A stretch of 64,000 nucleotides of DNA from the NCBI GenBank assembly GCA_019634415.1, contig JAHQVJ010000129.1, positions 62,001 to 126,000 on the forward strand, given 5' to 3'. This document shows, one piece after another, positions 36,748 to 45,369 of this stretch. Below the pieces are notes generated by a model, which saw only the letters and a program-made list of their open reading frames with translations, was not told the DNA's origin and did not search any database. Made by a program: the position numbers and the translations under genes. Source of the stretch: Myxococcales bacterium. GTDB lineage: Bacteria > Myxococcota_A > UBA796 > GCA-2862545. Within the stretch, counting starts at the first letter, position 1, and every line of letters begins with the position of its first letter.

Positions 36748-36854
36748 GCTACAGGTTGCCGCTCCGCGCCTGGACTTGCTGCACTCCCTGCACGCGCTCG
36801 CACGCTCGCTTGTTCCAGTCCCACTGCAACCCCGGATCAGGTGCGCTCCGCTCG

Positions 36855-36887
36855 ATCGCGACAATCAACGGAGTTGATTGTCGCGAT
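36855..36887. repeat. 33-bp palindromic repeat, copy 2
   Basis: Arms ATCGCGACAATCAAC and GTTGATTGTCGCGAT are identical to copy 1; the loop is GGA instead of GGG. A degraded third relative may lie at 37769-37793 (GGTTGATCGTCGC resembles one arm). Two near-identical copies 140 bases apart with a different sequence between them suggest recent duplication or transposition of the palindrome itself. Confidence 0.9.
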
Positions 36888-36994
36888 GAGAGGTGCCTTA
36901 CGTCTCGGCGACCCGCGGGAGTACGTCGAGTGGGGTGTTGTGGCCATATCGATGTCTGAGCCATGCTTATGGCTCGATTAAGGCGTGCTCGTCG

Positions 36995-37009
36995 CCTTAG
37001 CCCACCTTG
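36995..37009 (-). promoter_or_regulatory. operator-like direct repeat upstream of Cys-rich lipoprotein gene A
   Basis: Read on the minus strand: CAAGG, five bases (TGGGC), TAAGG, a 10-bp direct repeat with flanks GG- and -CGACGAG. The same element in the same orientation and at nearly the same distance (70 against 76 bases) precedes the paralogous lipoprotein gene near 46035. Another copy lies between the divergent regulator genes near 49111. One-helical-turn direct repeats are what SARP/OmpR-type winged helices bind. Confidence 0.6.
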
Positions 37010-37078
37010 CCTCCCGGTACGGCGCATTCCTCTGGAGTGAAGTGCGCCATAGCCTTGCCGAGAACGCTGGAGGCAAAC

Positions 37079-37729
37079 ATGTTTCGAAGCAACAATCTCG
37101 TAACCATCGTGGTGCTGGCTGCCGTCGGGTGCGGAGGGCCGTCCGAGCTGGAGAAGCGCGGCGACGAGCTGGTGGAGCAGGCCCGCGCCCTCGGCTTGTC
37201 GGACTGTATCGATGACTACTTCGCGTGCACCGACTCCGTGAGCGACTGTGTGGACGCCTTGTTCGACTGCATCGATGATGCGGAGACGGGTGGGGTCGGG
37301 TCGAGTGCCTGCAACGTGCAGGTCTCCGTCAACGGCAACACCCAGGGGATGGAGTGCAGCGACGGCGAGTGCACCTGCACCGACAACGGCTTCGAGGTCG
37401 GCGTCTGCGAGGACGACGACTGCGCCATTCCCGGCGGCTGCTGTGACGCCTTCTTCGACGGTGGCGGCACGACGTCGACGTCCACGTCCACCTCGACGTC
37501 CACCTCCACCACGGGTGGAACGACGGGCGGCACCACCGGCGGCACCACGGGTACCCCGGGTGGTACGGCCACGTGCTCCTCGGCGGTGAGCATCAACGGT
37601 GACAGCCAGAGCATCGACTGCACCGATGGTGACTGCGTCTGCACCGAGAACGACGTCGAGGTGGGGCAGTGCGCCGACAATGGTTCGGGCTGCGCCATCC
37701 CCGGCGGATGCTGCGACGACTTCTTCTAA
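37079..37729 (+). CDS. Cys-rich lipoprotein with duplicated eight-cysteine domain (copy A)
   Basis: A 216-residue lipoprotein (VVLAAVGCGG lipobox; ATG after GGAGGC). The N-terminal part is a helical hairpin with twin Cx6C pairs (CIDDYFAC ... CVDALFDC). Two ~50-residue units follow, each with eight cysteines, a VSxNGxxQxxxC start and a CAIPGGCCDxFF end. A low-complexity Thr/Ser/Gly linker separates them, and the second unit finishes the protein exactly. A paralogue with the same plan lies at 45370-46035. I recognise no known family; the disulfide content points to a stable surface domain. Both paralogues sit beside a STAND-wHTH regulator gene and share an upstream repeat element, so they are probably its targets. 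Confidence 0.85.
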   Translation: MFRSNNLVTIVVLAAVGCGGPSELEKRGDELVEQARALGLSDCIDDYFACTDSVSDCVDALFDCIDDAETGGVGSSACNVQVSVNGNTQGMECSDGECTCTDNGFEVGVCEDDDCAIPGGCCDAFFDGGGTTSTSTSTSTSTSTTGGTTGGTTGGTTGTPGGTATCSSAVSINGDSQSIDCTDGDCVCTENDVEVGQCADNGSGCAIPGGCCDDFF

Positions 37730-37736
37730 GAGGCGT

Positions 37737-37761
37737 CCGCTGCGAGCTGCGTTCGCAGCGG
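37737..37761. terminator. hairpin between convergent genes
   Basis: Arms CCGCTGCGA and TCGCAGCGG, nine perfect pairs around a seven-base loop, lie eight bases after the lipoprotein stop and before the convergent regulator pseudogene. Position and stability suggest transcription termination; there is no U-tract. Confidence 0.45.
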
Positions 37762-37796
37762 CCACCGGCGGCGATCGAATGGGTTGATCGTCGCAC

Positions 37797-40149
37797 TCAC
37801 GGCTGGGAGCTTCCGACCAGGTCGGAGGGGTGGCCTTGGTAGGTGACGTGCATCTCGGGAGGGATTCGGTATCCGTTCTGTACGCTCTCGATGGCACGAC
37901 CGAGGCCCTGCTTTCGGAGCTTCGACAGGGCCGCCCACAGCCGGTTCTTGAGGGACGACGGCTTGGCGCGGTCGTTCGGCCATGCCGCCTGCATCAGCTC
38001 CACACCAGAGACGGCGGTTCCGGGCGACTCGCTGTGGGCCGTCAGCAGGCGCGCCAACAGACGACGAGGAACGCGCCTACGACGCAGGTCCAGGGGTGGT
38101 GCATCTGTGGTCTGCACCCATGTCAGCTGCGGTCCTACCCTTAGTGTCACCCTCTGCTGGGCGCTGTCGTCTGCAGCCACCGCGAGCAGCTGGGCTGCCA
38201 CGATCACCTCTGCATAGGGAATCCAGCCAGCCGAGCGCTCCTGCACGTTGGTGAGGGTCACCGACACCTCTTGCCGATCCGCCTTCGCGAGCGGCACCCC
38301 AGGCGAGCGTCTTCGGAGGTCGAGCTCGTGGATGGCCGTCTTGTGCTGGCCCCGCAGCAGGCTCACCACCGCTCGGCAGGAGTGGGTCACCGCCAATGCG
38401 AGGTCGGAGTGCAGATGGAAACGCGGCCAGCTCTCCGGTGCGACGGCTTGCTCTGCGTCGTCCAGGCGGCCTTCCATCAGGGCGAGCCATGCCGTCGTCC
38501 GGTTCGGCTGGCCAGCGGATGGGGTGGGGCGGACAGGTGCCGCGACATGGCACGTGACTCCTGCAGGTGGCGGCGAGCTTCCTCGAGTCGCTCCGCGGTC
38601 AGCGCGAACTCCGCCATGTTCACGAGGTACCAGGAGACCTGATCGGGCGTGCGAGTGCGTCTCGCGACCCTCAGGGCACGTTCCATGTTGTGCAGCGCTT
38701 CGTCCACCAGACCTGCCTCGAAGAACTCCACGGCTTGGGTCTCCAGCCAACAGGCCAGCAGACGCCGGTAGCGGAAGCGACTGGCCATGGCGTTGATGTC
38801 CTCGGCAGCAGCCAGGCTGGCCTGCAGCCCAGCTCCGCTGCTCACGATCAGGACCGCCGGACCCTGCAGACACAAGGCCTGCACAGCGTCGCTGCCGGAG
38901 CGACGAGCCAGGTCCAGAGCCTCGTCGTAGAGTCGCGCGGCCAGGGCCCGGTTGCCTGCGTTGCGATGGAGCCGCCCCTGGGCCCGCCGAAGCAGCGCTG
39001 TCAGCGCGAGGTCCCCGGCGCCCTGGGCAGCTCGATGGCCTTCCTCGAGCTGCGCTTCCGTGGGCTCGGGTGTTCCGTGCAGGCATGCTGCCCACACGCG
39101 ATCCCGCGTGGAGACGCTGGGCCTCGAGAGGATGGCCTCCAGGTTGTCCGCCTCGGAGATCCAGGCTTCTTCGAGGCCGTCGGCCACCACCGTGCCGTAC
39201 CGGTCTGCGCTCATCAGCTCGGAGCCTCGTCCCCTGCTGCGGGGTGGCCACCCTGAGCAGCCCGTGCTGCACCAGCGCCTCGAGCAGGGGGTACGCCGGA
39301 TCCGACTCGACGAGGTGACGCGTCACCTCCTCGGCCGCCTCGATCCCGAACCCACGTGGGAAGACCTGAAGGGCCTTGAGCATGAGGCGCTCGCGGTGGC
39401 TCAGCAACGTCCAGGACCAGTCCAGCGCAGCTTCCATGGCCACGTGCCGAGGGGCGACATCTCGCCGACTGCTCCGCAGGAGACGAAGGGGCGCGTCGAG
39501 CCGGGCCCGGATCTGGCGCGCCGACATCGTCTGCAGGCGCGGCGGCGAGCTCGATCGCCAGAGGGATCCCCTCCAGGCACTCCAGCACCTCACGCAGATC
39601 ATCGAGCTCGTGCTCCGGATCGAATCGGAAGTCCAGTGCCCGGGCACGGGCCACCAGCAGCTGGAGTCCCTCCTCGATGCTCAGCGGTCCGAGGAGCACG
39701 ACCTGCTCGGCCGCGACCCCGAGGGGAATGCGTGAGGTGACGAGGAAGCGGACGTCGGGCGCCGCTCTGAGCCACTCCGCCAACACGTCGCTGCCGCCTG
39801 CTGCGCTTCCCTCCACCGCGTCGACGACGAGCAAGGTCTCGTCGAGGGTGGCCAGCGCCGCCCCGACCCCGGCCGTCGTCTCCTCGCTGCACCTCCCCGC
39901 CAGCTCGGCGGCCACGCTCAGCACCAGGTCCTCGGCGGTCCGGGCATCGGTGGCGTCCACGACGACGACCGGGGTGGACAGCTGCCGTGCGAACTCGAGG
40001 GCCAGCCGCGTCTTGCCGGCCCCTCCGATCCCGGTGAGGGTCACGAGTCGGGCGCCTCCGTCGTGGAGCCGTACGAGCGCGGACAGCTCCTCGCGGCGGC
40101 CCACGAACGCGTTGTCGGGAAGCAGCACGGTGGGGGGGCTCGAGGCCAT
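37797..40149 (-). pseudogene. degenerate STAND ATPase-TPR-winged-helix regulator
   Basis: The intact paralogue at 46238-49054 allows this one to be read as a broken copy. The first frame gives LLPDNAFVGRREEL, P-loop GIGGAGKTRLALEFA, LLVVDAVEG, VTSRIPLG and GIPLAIELAA. Near 39545 coding moves to another frame (SARQIRARLDAPLRLL), near 39220 to a third (TPR-like helices), and near 38510 back again to the C-terminal wHTH (WPNDRAKPSSLKNRLWAALS). Several segments of 30-70 residues present in the paralogue are missing, including part of the TPR region and the stretch after AIHELD. The C-terminal DNA-binding domain itself is intact (NGYRI ending). It faces the Cys-rich lipoprotein gene, probably its former partner. 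Confidence 0.85.
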
Positions 40150-40456
40150 GCGAGTCGAGGGATCGAGTTTCACCAGTACGCCCCTTCGGCGTCCTCGAAG
40201 CGCACGTGGGAGCTGTCGAGGCTCATCGCCGTCGAATCCCGCGCCGAGTGGAGTAACGACCTGCGCAGGTAGCGGATCGCGGCAGTCCCCCAGGTAAGGT
40301 GAGTCCGACCTTTCCTGTCGTCGGATCATCGAGGCCGAAGCTTGGGGGACACCGGGACTGGTGGTGCGGCGGCGCTGATGAAATGCAAGGCGCTGGGTCT
40401 GCGGAGCGGGTCTTGGCGCTGCTGCGTCCGTGGTACGACGTTGGCTCGGGGGAGCG
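40150..40456. other. 307-base intergenic region between divergent genes
   Basis: No gene is supported. It must contain the promoter of the GST gene and the old promoter of the regulator pseudogene. One TAAGG lies at 40295-40299, but no matching half-site occurs 10-11 bases on either side, so I do not call an operator. Open frames crossing it are shadows without a ribosome site. Confidence 0.6.
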
Positions 40457-41062
40457 ATGAAGCTGTACGGATTCGGCGGGCCGAGCCGCGCCACGCGGGT
40501 GGCGTGGGCGCTCGAAGAGGCGGGAGCCGAGTGGAGCTACCAGGCGAGCCATCCCCGCAGCGACGAGGTGAAGGCCCTCAACCCCCACTGGAAGATGCCC
40601 ATCCTGGTGGACGGCGATCTGGTGCTCACGGAGTCCTTGGCGTGCTGCAACTGGGTGGCCCAGCGGTTTCCGGAGGCGGGGCTGGCTCCTGCCCTCGGCA
40701 CCCGGGAGCGCGCCGAGTACGACCGCTGGTGCTCCTTCGTGGTGACCGAGCTCGAGCAGCCGCTGTGGACGCACCGGCGCCACAACGTGGTGTACCCGGA
40801 GGCGCTCCGCGGCGACGTGACGGCTTCGGTGGACCACGAGCTGGGTCGGGCGCTGAAGGTGCTGGAGGCGGGCCTACAGGATCGAACCTTCCTGGTCGGG
40901 GATCGGTTCACCTGCGCCGACATCCTGTGTGTGCACACCCTGAGCTGGGCACGGGGGGAGGGGTTCGAGGAACGGCTCGATCCCGCGCTGGTGCGCTACC
41001 GCGACGGCCATCGGAGCCGCCCCGCCTTTCAGCGAGCCACGGCCCGGGAGGCGGGCGCCTGA
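40457..41062 (+). CDS. glutathione S-transferase family protein
   Basis: A 201-residue protein starting MKLYGFGGPSRATRVAWALE, the thioredoxin-like N-terminal fold of GSTs with the Ser/Arg active-site region. NPHWKMPILVDGDLVLTESLA follows (cis-Pro and the Glu-Ser pair that binds the glutathione gamma-glutamyl group) and a helical C-terminal domain with FLVGDRFTCADI (N-capping motif). It conjugates glutathione to electrophiles or acts as a glutathione-dependent isomerase. The ATG at 40457 follows GGGGGAG. The last 34 bases overlap the convergent methyltransferase gene. Confidence 0.9.
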   Translation: MKLYGFGGPSRATRVAWALEEAGAEWSYQASHPRSDEVKALNPHWKMPILVDGDLVLTESLACCNWVAQRFPEAGLAPALGTRERAEYDRWCSFVVTELEQPLWTHRRHNVVYPEALRGDVTASVDHELGRALKVLEAGLQDRTFLVGDRFTCADILCVHTLSWARGEGFEERLDPALVRYRDGHRSRPAFQRATAREAGA

Positions 41063-41847
41063 GGCAACCGGCCCACCACCGTCACCTGGAGGGGGCTGAA
41101 CAAGACGGTGCCTGGCTGCTCCCGGCGCTGCTGCCAGGCGGCTCGGAACGCATCGGCCTGCGCGGCGGAGAGCTGACCGCCCTCGATCACCGTGTGGAGG
41201 TGCTCGAGCAGGAACCGCTCCACCCAGCGCCACACGTCGCCACCGGGCGGGCCCGCCGCGGCGTGGGGGGTGACGGCTTCGACCTGCAGCCCGGCCTGCG
41301 CGAGCATCGCGGGGAGCCGGGCGGCGATCCACAGGTCGCCTCCACGCGCGCGGTAGGCGGCGCGAAAGGCCTCGATGGCCCCGTCGATGTCGGGGTGGCG
41401 GGGCCACACCCCCAAGGCGTCGTGGTTGTAGTCGTGGATCACCAGCACCCCACCAGGGGTCAGTGCGGTGGCCATGCGGCGCACTGCCTCGGAGGGCTGG
41501 GGCAAGAACGACAAGACCCAGCGCGCCACCACGGCGTCGAAGGGGCCCCCCAGCTCGTCCTGCATGAGGTCGCCTTGGCGCACCTCGGCGCGCTCCCCGA
41601 GGCGCTGCCGAGCGGTCCGCACGGCAGCAGGATCTTGCTCGAGACCCTCGGCTCGGCCGGTGAGCGCCACGAGATCGCACAGCAGGTCTGCCGCGCCGCA
41701 GCCCACCTCCAGCACGCGGCTGCCGAGACCCACCCCCGCGCGCCGCAGATCGTCGAGCAGCCGTGGGCCCCACAGCGCATGCTGCTCCGTCAGTCGACTC
41801 CACTCGACGGGCCCATGGCCCAGCAGGTACTGGTCTTCGTCTGCCAT
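41029..41847 (-). CDS. class I SAM-dependent methyltransferase
   Basis: A 272-residue protein with the complete SAM-binding core: VLEVGCGAADLLCDL (motif I), an acidic end of strand 2 (GLEQDP), QGDLMQDEL, FDAVVARWVLSFLP and GGVLVIHDYNHD. The C-terminal ~90 residues are a helical substrate domain. It resembles UbiE/Trans-aconitate-type small-molecule methyltransferases; the substrate cannot be named. It is divergent from the cyclopropane-synthase-like gene 69 bases away, and the two could share a promoter region. Confidence 0.85.
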   Translation of the reverse strand: MADEDQYLLGHGPVEWSRLTEQHALWGPRLLDDLRRAGVGLGSRVLEVGCGAADLLCDLVALTGRAEGLEQDPAAVRTARQRLGERAEVRQGDLMQDELGGPFDAVVARWVLSFLPQPSEAVRRMATALTPGGVLVIHDYNHDALGVWPRHPDIDGAIEAFRAAYRARGGDLWIAARLPAMLAQAGLQVEAVTPHAAAGPPGGDVWRWVERFLLEHLHTVIEGGQLSAAQADAFRAAWQQRREQPGTVLFSPLQVTVVGRLPQAPASRAVAR

Positions 41848-41916
41848 AGCGATCGCTCAAGTACGTTGACGAGGACTGGCTGGCCACCTATGAATGGCAG
41901 CCAGCGAGGACGAGGC

Positions 41917-42771
41917 ATGACGTCGACCCAAGCAGAGATCGATCTGAGCTACTCCGTCTCCAACGACTTCTTCAAGTTGTGGCTCGACGAGAACATGCAC
42001 TACACCAGCGCCGCCTGGGAGGATCCCAGCTGGACGCTCGAGCAGGCTCAGGAGCGCAAGGCGCGTATCCTCTACGACTTCGCCGAGCTCGACGAGACCA
42101 AGACGGTGCTCGACATCGGCTGCGGCTGGGGCTCCGCCATCGAGTGCATGACCCGCTACGGCATCAAGGAAGCCCACGGGATCACGCTGTCCACCGAGCA
42201 GCTGGCCTACTGCCACGAGCGGGGTCTGCCGGAGGACAAGGCCAAGTTCTGGCTGCAGGATTACGCCGAGTTCAATCCGCTGCACAAGTACGACGGGCTC
42301 GTCTCCGTCGAGATGATCGACCACCTCTGCTCGCCCGCTCAGGCGCGTCAGGGCTTGGCGGTGCAGCTGTACCGCGACTACTTCAACAAGCTCGCCGAGT
42401 GGGTCGAGCCGGGGGCCGCCTTCGGCTTCCAGGCCATCCTGCGCAACCGGCTGCCGCGCGGTCGCAAGGACCTCGAAGATCTGGCGTTCACCGCCGATGT
42501 CATCTTCCCCGGTGGGCTCAACCCCCGCATCGAGGAGCTGGTGGTGGCCATCAGCCCCAAGTGGGAGCTGGAGCGGCTCATCATGCGGCGCACGAGCTAC
42601 CGCAAGACCACCGCCGAGTGGTACCGGCGCATGCAGGTGCACGAGGCCGCCATTCGCGAGAAGTGGGGCGACCAGGTCTACGACGACTACGATCGGTACC
42701 TGTCCACCTGCGTGCGCGCCTTCGACAACCACTGGTCGGGCGACGTTCAGATGAAGCTGCGACGTATCTGA
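41917..42771 (+). CDS. cyclopropane-fatty-acid synthase-like methyltransferase
   Basis: The 284-residue protein begins in the way of mycobacterial CmaA/PcaA and CFA synthases: DLSYSVSNDFFKLWLDENMHYTSA, then VLDIGCGWGSAIECM (SAM motif), ITLSTEQLAYC and YDGLVSVEMIDHL, with C-terminal FDNHWSGDVQ. Such enzymes methylate or cyclopropanate unsaturated acyl chains. Length fits the short CmaA-type, without the extra N-terminal domain of E. coli Cfa. The ATG at 41917 is preceded by GAGGACGAGG. One base separates its stop from the next lipoprotein start. Confidence 0.88.
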   Translation: MTSTQAEIDLSYSVSNDFFKLWLDENMHYTSAAWEDPSWTLEQAQERKARILYDFAELDETKTVLDIGCGWGSAIECMTRYGIKEAHGITLSTEQLAYCHERGLPEDKAKFWLQDYAEFNPLHKYDGLVSVEMIDHLCSPAQARQGLAVQLYRDYFNKLAEWVEPGAAFGFQAILRNRLPRGRKDLEDLAFTADVIFPGGLNPRIEELVVAISPKWELERLIMRRTSYRKTTAEWYRRMQVHEAAIREKWGDQVYDDYDRYLSTCVRAFDNHWSGDVQMKLRRI

Positions 42772-42772
42772 G

Positions 42773-43219
42773 TTGCGCCATCTAGCGCTCCTGCTGGCGT
42801 GCCTGAGTGCGTGTTCGGGGGAGCGCGAGTCGACCACGGGTGCCTGTGCGCTGGCTGCCGAGCTCGACGCATGCCCCGACTGCTCGAACGGGCCCACCCA
42901 GTGTGAGTTCCGCAGCACCATCGTGGTGCTGGAGAGCTGCGGCAGCTGCCAGGCCGAGCATGCCCTGCTTCGGCAGATGTGCCGCGACGACGAGCAGGCC
43001 ACACGCCAGGAGCTGGAGGCCGAGCTGTTCTGCGAGGCGGCCACCTGCACCGTCTGGTACGACGACTGCTCGGATCCGTGCCTGCCCCTGTGCCAGGACT
43101 CCTGGGTCATCCCCGGTAGCGGCTGCGGCACCCTCTGCCTCACGCCCACGTCGCCACCGGGCGCGTGCGTGCGCAACGAGTTCGGCTGCGACTGGCTCGA
43201 GGGCACCTCCGACCGCTGA
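42773..43219 (+). CDS. small Cys-rich lipoprotein
   Basis: A 148-residue lipoprotein starting at TTG one base after the upstream stop (MRHLALLLACLSACSG, lipobox LSAC). The mature part is very rich in cysteine (CPDCSNG, CGSCQAEH, CEAATCTVWYDDCSDPCLPLC, GCGTLCL), so it is probably disulfide-stabilised or metal-binding at the outer membrane. It is not obviously related to the duplicated-domain lipoproteins nearby. Coupling to the cyclopropane-synthase-like gene is by position only. No family was recognised. Confidence 0.7.
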   Translation: MRHLALLLACLSACSGERESTTGACALAAELDACPDCSNGPTQCEFRSTIVVLESCGSCQAEHALLRQMCRDDEQATRQELEAELFCEAATCTVWYDDCSDPCLPLCQDSWVIPGSGCGTLCLTPTSPPGACVRNEFGCDWLEGTSDR

Positions 43220-43227
43220 CGGGGTCG

Positions 43228-45093
43228 TCAGGCTCCGCCGGACATCCAGAAGACGAGCTGCTTCAGCGTGGGAACCCCGTTCATCCGGGCGGCTAGGCTA
43301 AGCACGCCCACGCCGATCCCGAGCGCGCTGCCCATGGAGCAGACGATGGCCAGCACGAACAGGTGCCGGGCCACGCGCTCGCTGCTCGCGGAGCGCTGGG
43401 GGAAGGAGCCGGTGAGGGAGACGGGGCGGTACAGGGTGCCCGTGTCGAGCTCCAGCTTGCACTCCCGCAGCTGTACGAGCAGCTCCTGAGCGCTGTGACA
43501 CCGCCTGGCGGGGTCCTTGACCAAGCACCAGTCGATGGCCTCCTGCAGACCGCGTGGCACCTGCAGGTGGGGCGCGACCTGCCAGAGCGTCCGAGGGGGG
43601 GCGTGGAGGTGAGCGAGCAGCAGGGAGGCCATGGTGGGTGCCTTGACCTCGTAGGGAGACTCGGCCGTGAGCATCACGAAGAGCAACACCCCCAGGGAGT
43701 ACAGGTCGCTGCGGTGGTCCAGCCAGTGGCCCTGCGCTTGCTCGGGAGACATGAACTTCGGGGTGCCCAGCAGCATGCCCGTCTTGGTCATGTTCGGGCC
43801 GTCCATCAGGCCCTTGGCCAGGCCGAAGTCCACCACCTTGATGAAGACCTCGGTGCCGTCCAGGCTCGGCACCACCAGGACGTTGGAGGGCGTCAGGTCC
43901 CGGTGCACGAGACCGCAGGCGTGGGCTTCCCCGAGGGAGTGACAGATCTGCTGGGCGATCTGCAGCGCCAGGCCGGGTGGGATGGGCCCCCGCTTCAGCA
44001 GCTCGGCCACCGAGTGGCCGTTCACCAGCTCCATCACGAGGAAGGGAGTACCCTGCCACTCACCGTAGTCGTGCACCCGCACGGTGAACGGGCTCGTGAG
44101 CTGGGCCAGGCGTGCCGCCTCCATCCGGAAGCGCTGGCGGAGCGTGTGCACGTCGTCCACGCGCACCGGATCGCACGACATCAGCTTGAGCGCGACGAGC
44201 TGCTGCACTCGGAGGTCTTCGGCCTTGTAGACCACGCCGGCGCCGCCCCGGGCCACCACCGTCAGCAAGCGGTAGCGCTCGGCGATCACGCTTCCCAGGA
44301 GTGCCTCGGCGGGAGGTGCTGGAGGAAGCAGCGAGGCGTTTGCGCTGGACAGCGCCACCGTGCGCTCGGACGAGGGGGGAACGCTGGCGGGCTCGGGTGA
44401 GAACGCGACCATCTCGAGCTCGGAGGGAGCGGAAGCGCGCGCCTGCCGGAGTGTCTCCGCGCGCCGCGCGATCTCCCGCAGATCGAGCCTCTCGGTCTTC
44501 GCCGACTCCAGCGGGTCCGGATCGAGGCTGGACTCCAGCTCCTCGGCGATGGTCTGATGATCCAGTTGCTCGGTGACCTCGCGGATCCAGCGAGAGAGGG
44601 TGTCGTCGGCTTGCTTCAGGATGAAGCCCAGGTGGTCGCTCACCCGCTCGGGAGTGCCCTGGGAGCGTTCCGACAGAGCCCCCATCTGGGCGCGCACGGT
44701 GTGTTGCAGGGCAGCACCGTTGTTCCACACCTGCAGGAAGCTCGAGACCGTTTCGAGCTGCTCCCGCAGGGTCCGCTCCCATTCTTGGCTGCGAATGGCG
44801 GCCCTGGGGGCGTCTTCGGTGCAGGCTCTCAGGCGAGCAGTCAGTCGGCGAAACGTCGACGCGAATCGGTCCCGCACCAACGAACCCATGGAGGCGGCCA
44901 CGCGCTCCATGCTGGCGGGCGAGGGCGTGGCGTTGCCGAGGTGGGACGACGCGAAGCGTCGCAGCTCGGCCCGCAGCTCCTCGTCCAGGGCACGTAGCTC
45001 CACCTGGACAATGGCTCGGCTCAGGCGGGCCCACATGACGCTGAGGGAATCACCCGAAGCCTGGCTCGTCCGGCGTGCAGCAGCCATCTTCAC
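43228..45093 (-). CDS. Ser/Thr protein kinase with N-terminal helical domain and C-terminal membrane helix
   Basis: A 621-residue protein. The first ~260 residues are helical (LREQLETVSSFLQVWNN and similar). The kinase domain follows with VVARGGAGVVYKAED (Gly loop), VALKLM (ATP-binding Lys), HRDLTPSN, VDFGLAKG and GTPKFMSPEQAQGHW. The catalytic loop has Thr where HRDLKPxN has Lys, which may lower activity, but the other key residues are present. One hydrophobic helix near residues 577-600 (LFVLAIVCSMGSALGIGVGV) leaves a short outside tail. Kinase and helical domains are therefore cytoplasmic. It is convergent with the small Cys-rich lipoprotein gene. Confidence 0.9.
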   Translation of the reverse strand: MKMAAARRTSQASGDSLSVMWARLSRAIVQVELRALDEELRAELRRFASSHLGNATPSPASMERVAASMGSLVRDRFASTFRRLTARLRACTEDAPRAAIRSQEWERTLREQLETVSSFLQVWNNGAALQHTVRAQMGALSERSQGTPERVSDHLGFILKQADDTLSRWIREVTEQLDHQTIAEELESSLDPDPLESAKTERLDLREIARRAETLRQARASAPSELEMVAFSPEPASVPPSSERTVALSSANASLLPPAPPAEALLGSVIAERYRLLTVVARGGAGVVYKAEDLRVQQLVALKLMSCDPVRVDDVHTLRQRFRMEAARLAQLTSPFTVRVHDYGEWQGTPFLVMELVNGHSVAELLKRGPIPPGLALQIAQQICHSLGEAHACGLVHRDLTPSNVLVVPSLDGTEVFIKVVDFGLAKGLMDGPNMTKTGMLLGTPKFMSPEQAQGHWLDHRSDLYSLGVLLFVMLTAESPYEVKAPTMASLLLAHLHAPPRTLWQVAPHLQVPRGLQEAIDWCLVKDPARRCHSAQELLVQLRECKLELDTGTLYRPVSLTGSFPQRSASSERVARHLFVLAIVCSMGSALGIGVGVLSLAARMNGVPTLKQLVFWMSGGA

Positions 45094-45369
45094 CTCGACG
45101 CGGCGCGGACCACCCGTGGCGAAGCCCCCGCGTGCCGGCTCCGCATCCGCGAAGAAAGCTTACTCGCCTTCGGGAGGGCACGGGTGCCCAGGCTCGACGT
45201 CGAGGAGGGAAGGGCTACCTCGATGAGGAGAATCGAGGTTGGATGAACGAATGTCGGATGCGTGCGAGGTTACGCATGGGGTACGAACGCCGCACGACGC
45301 TGGGGACATGTGGTGCAAACGGCGGCCGCCGGCGCGATGACGCCGACGACCGTGGGTTAGCCGATTCGG

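Larger units (their letters stand above)
36738..37078. other. 341-base intergenic region with palindromes and operator-like repeats
   Basis: No gene is supported here. The stretch holds the tail of palindrome copy 1, the whole of copy 2, a 7-bp hairpin (GAGCCAT, loop GCTT, ATGGCTC at 36958-36975) and a TAAGGCG/CGCCTTA inverted repeat at 36979-36999. The CCTTA-N5-CCTTG direct repeat lies about 70-84 bases before the ATG of the Cys-rich lipoprotein gene. The promoter of that gene is therefore expected in the last 150 bases. Confidence 0.7.

Noticed and set aside
36715..36887. Two palindromes as the start of a CRISPR array
   Set aside because: Only two copies with a 107-base gap and no further repeats or cas genes.
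37462..37560. Thr/Ser/Gly codon repeats suggesting a microsatellite or CRISPR-like array
   Set aside because: They encode a linker between two Cys domains; there are no unique spacers, and the paralogue has a different linker at the same place.
40295..40299. A TAAGG before the regulator pseudogene as another operator site
   Set aside because: No second half-site lies 10 or 11 bases away on either side.
43228..45093. Calling the 621-residue kinase a pseudokinase
   Set aside because: Despite HRDLT, the ATP-binding Lys, catalytic Asp, DFG and APE-equivalent region are present, so activity cannot be ruled out.
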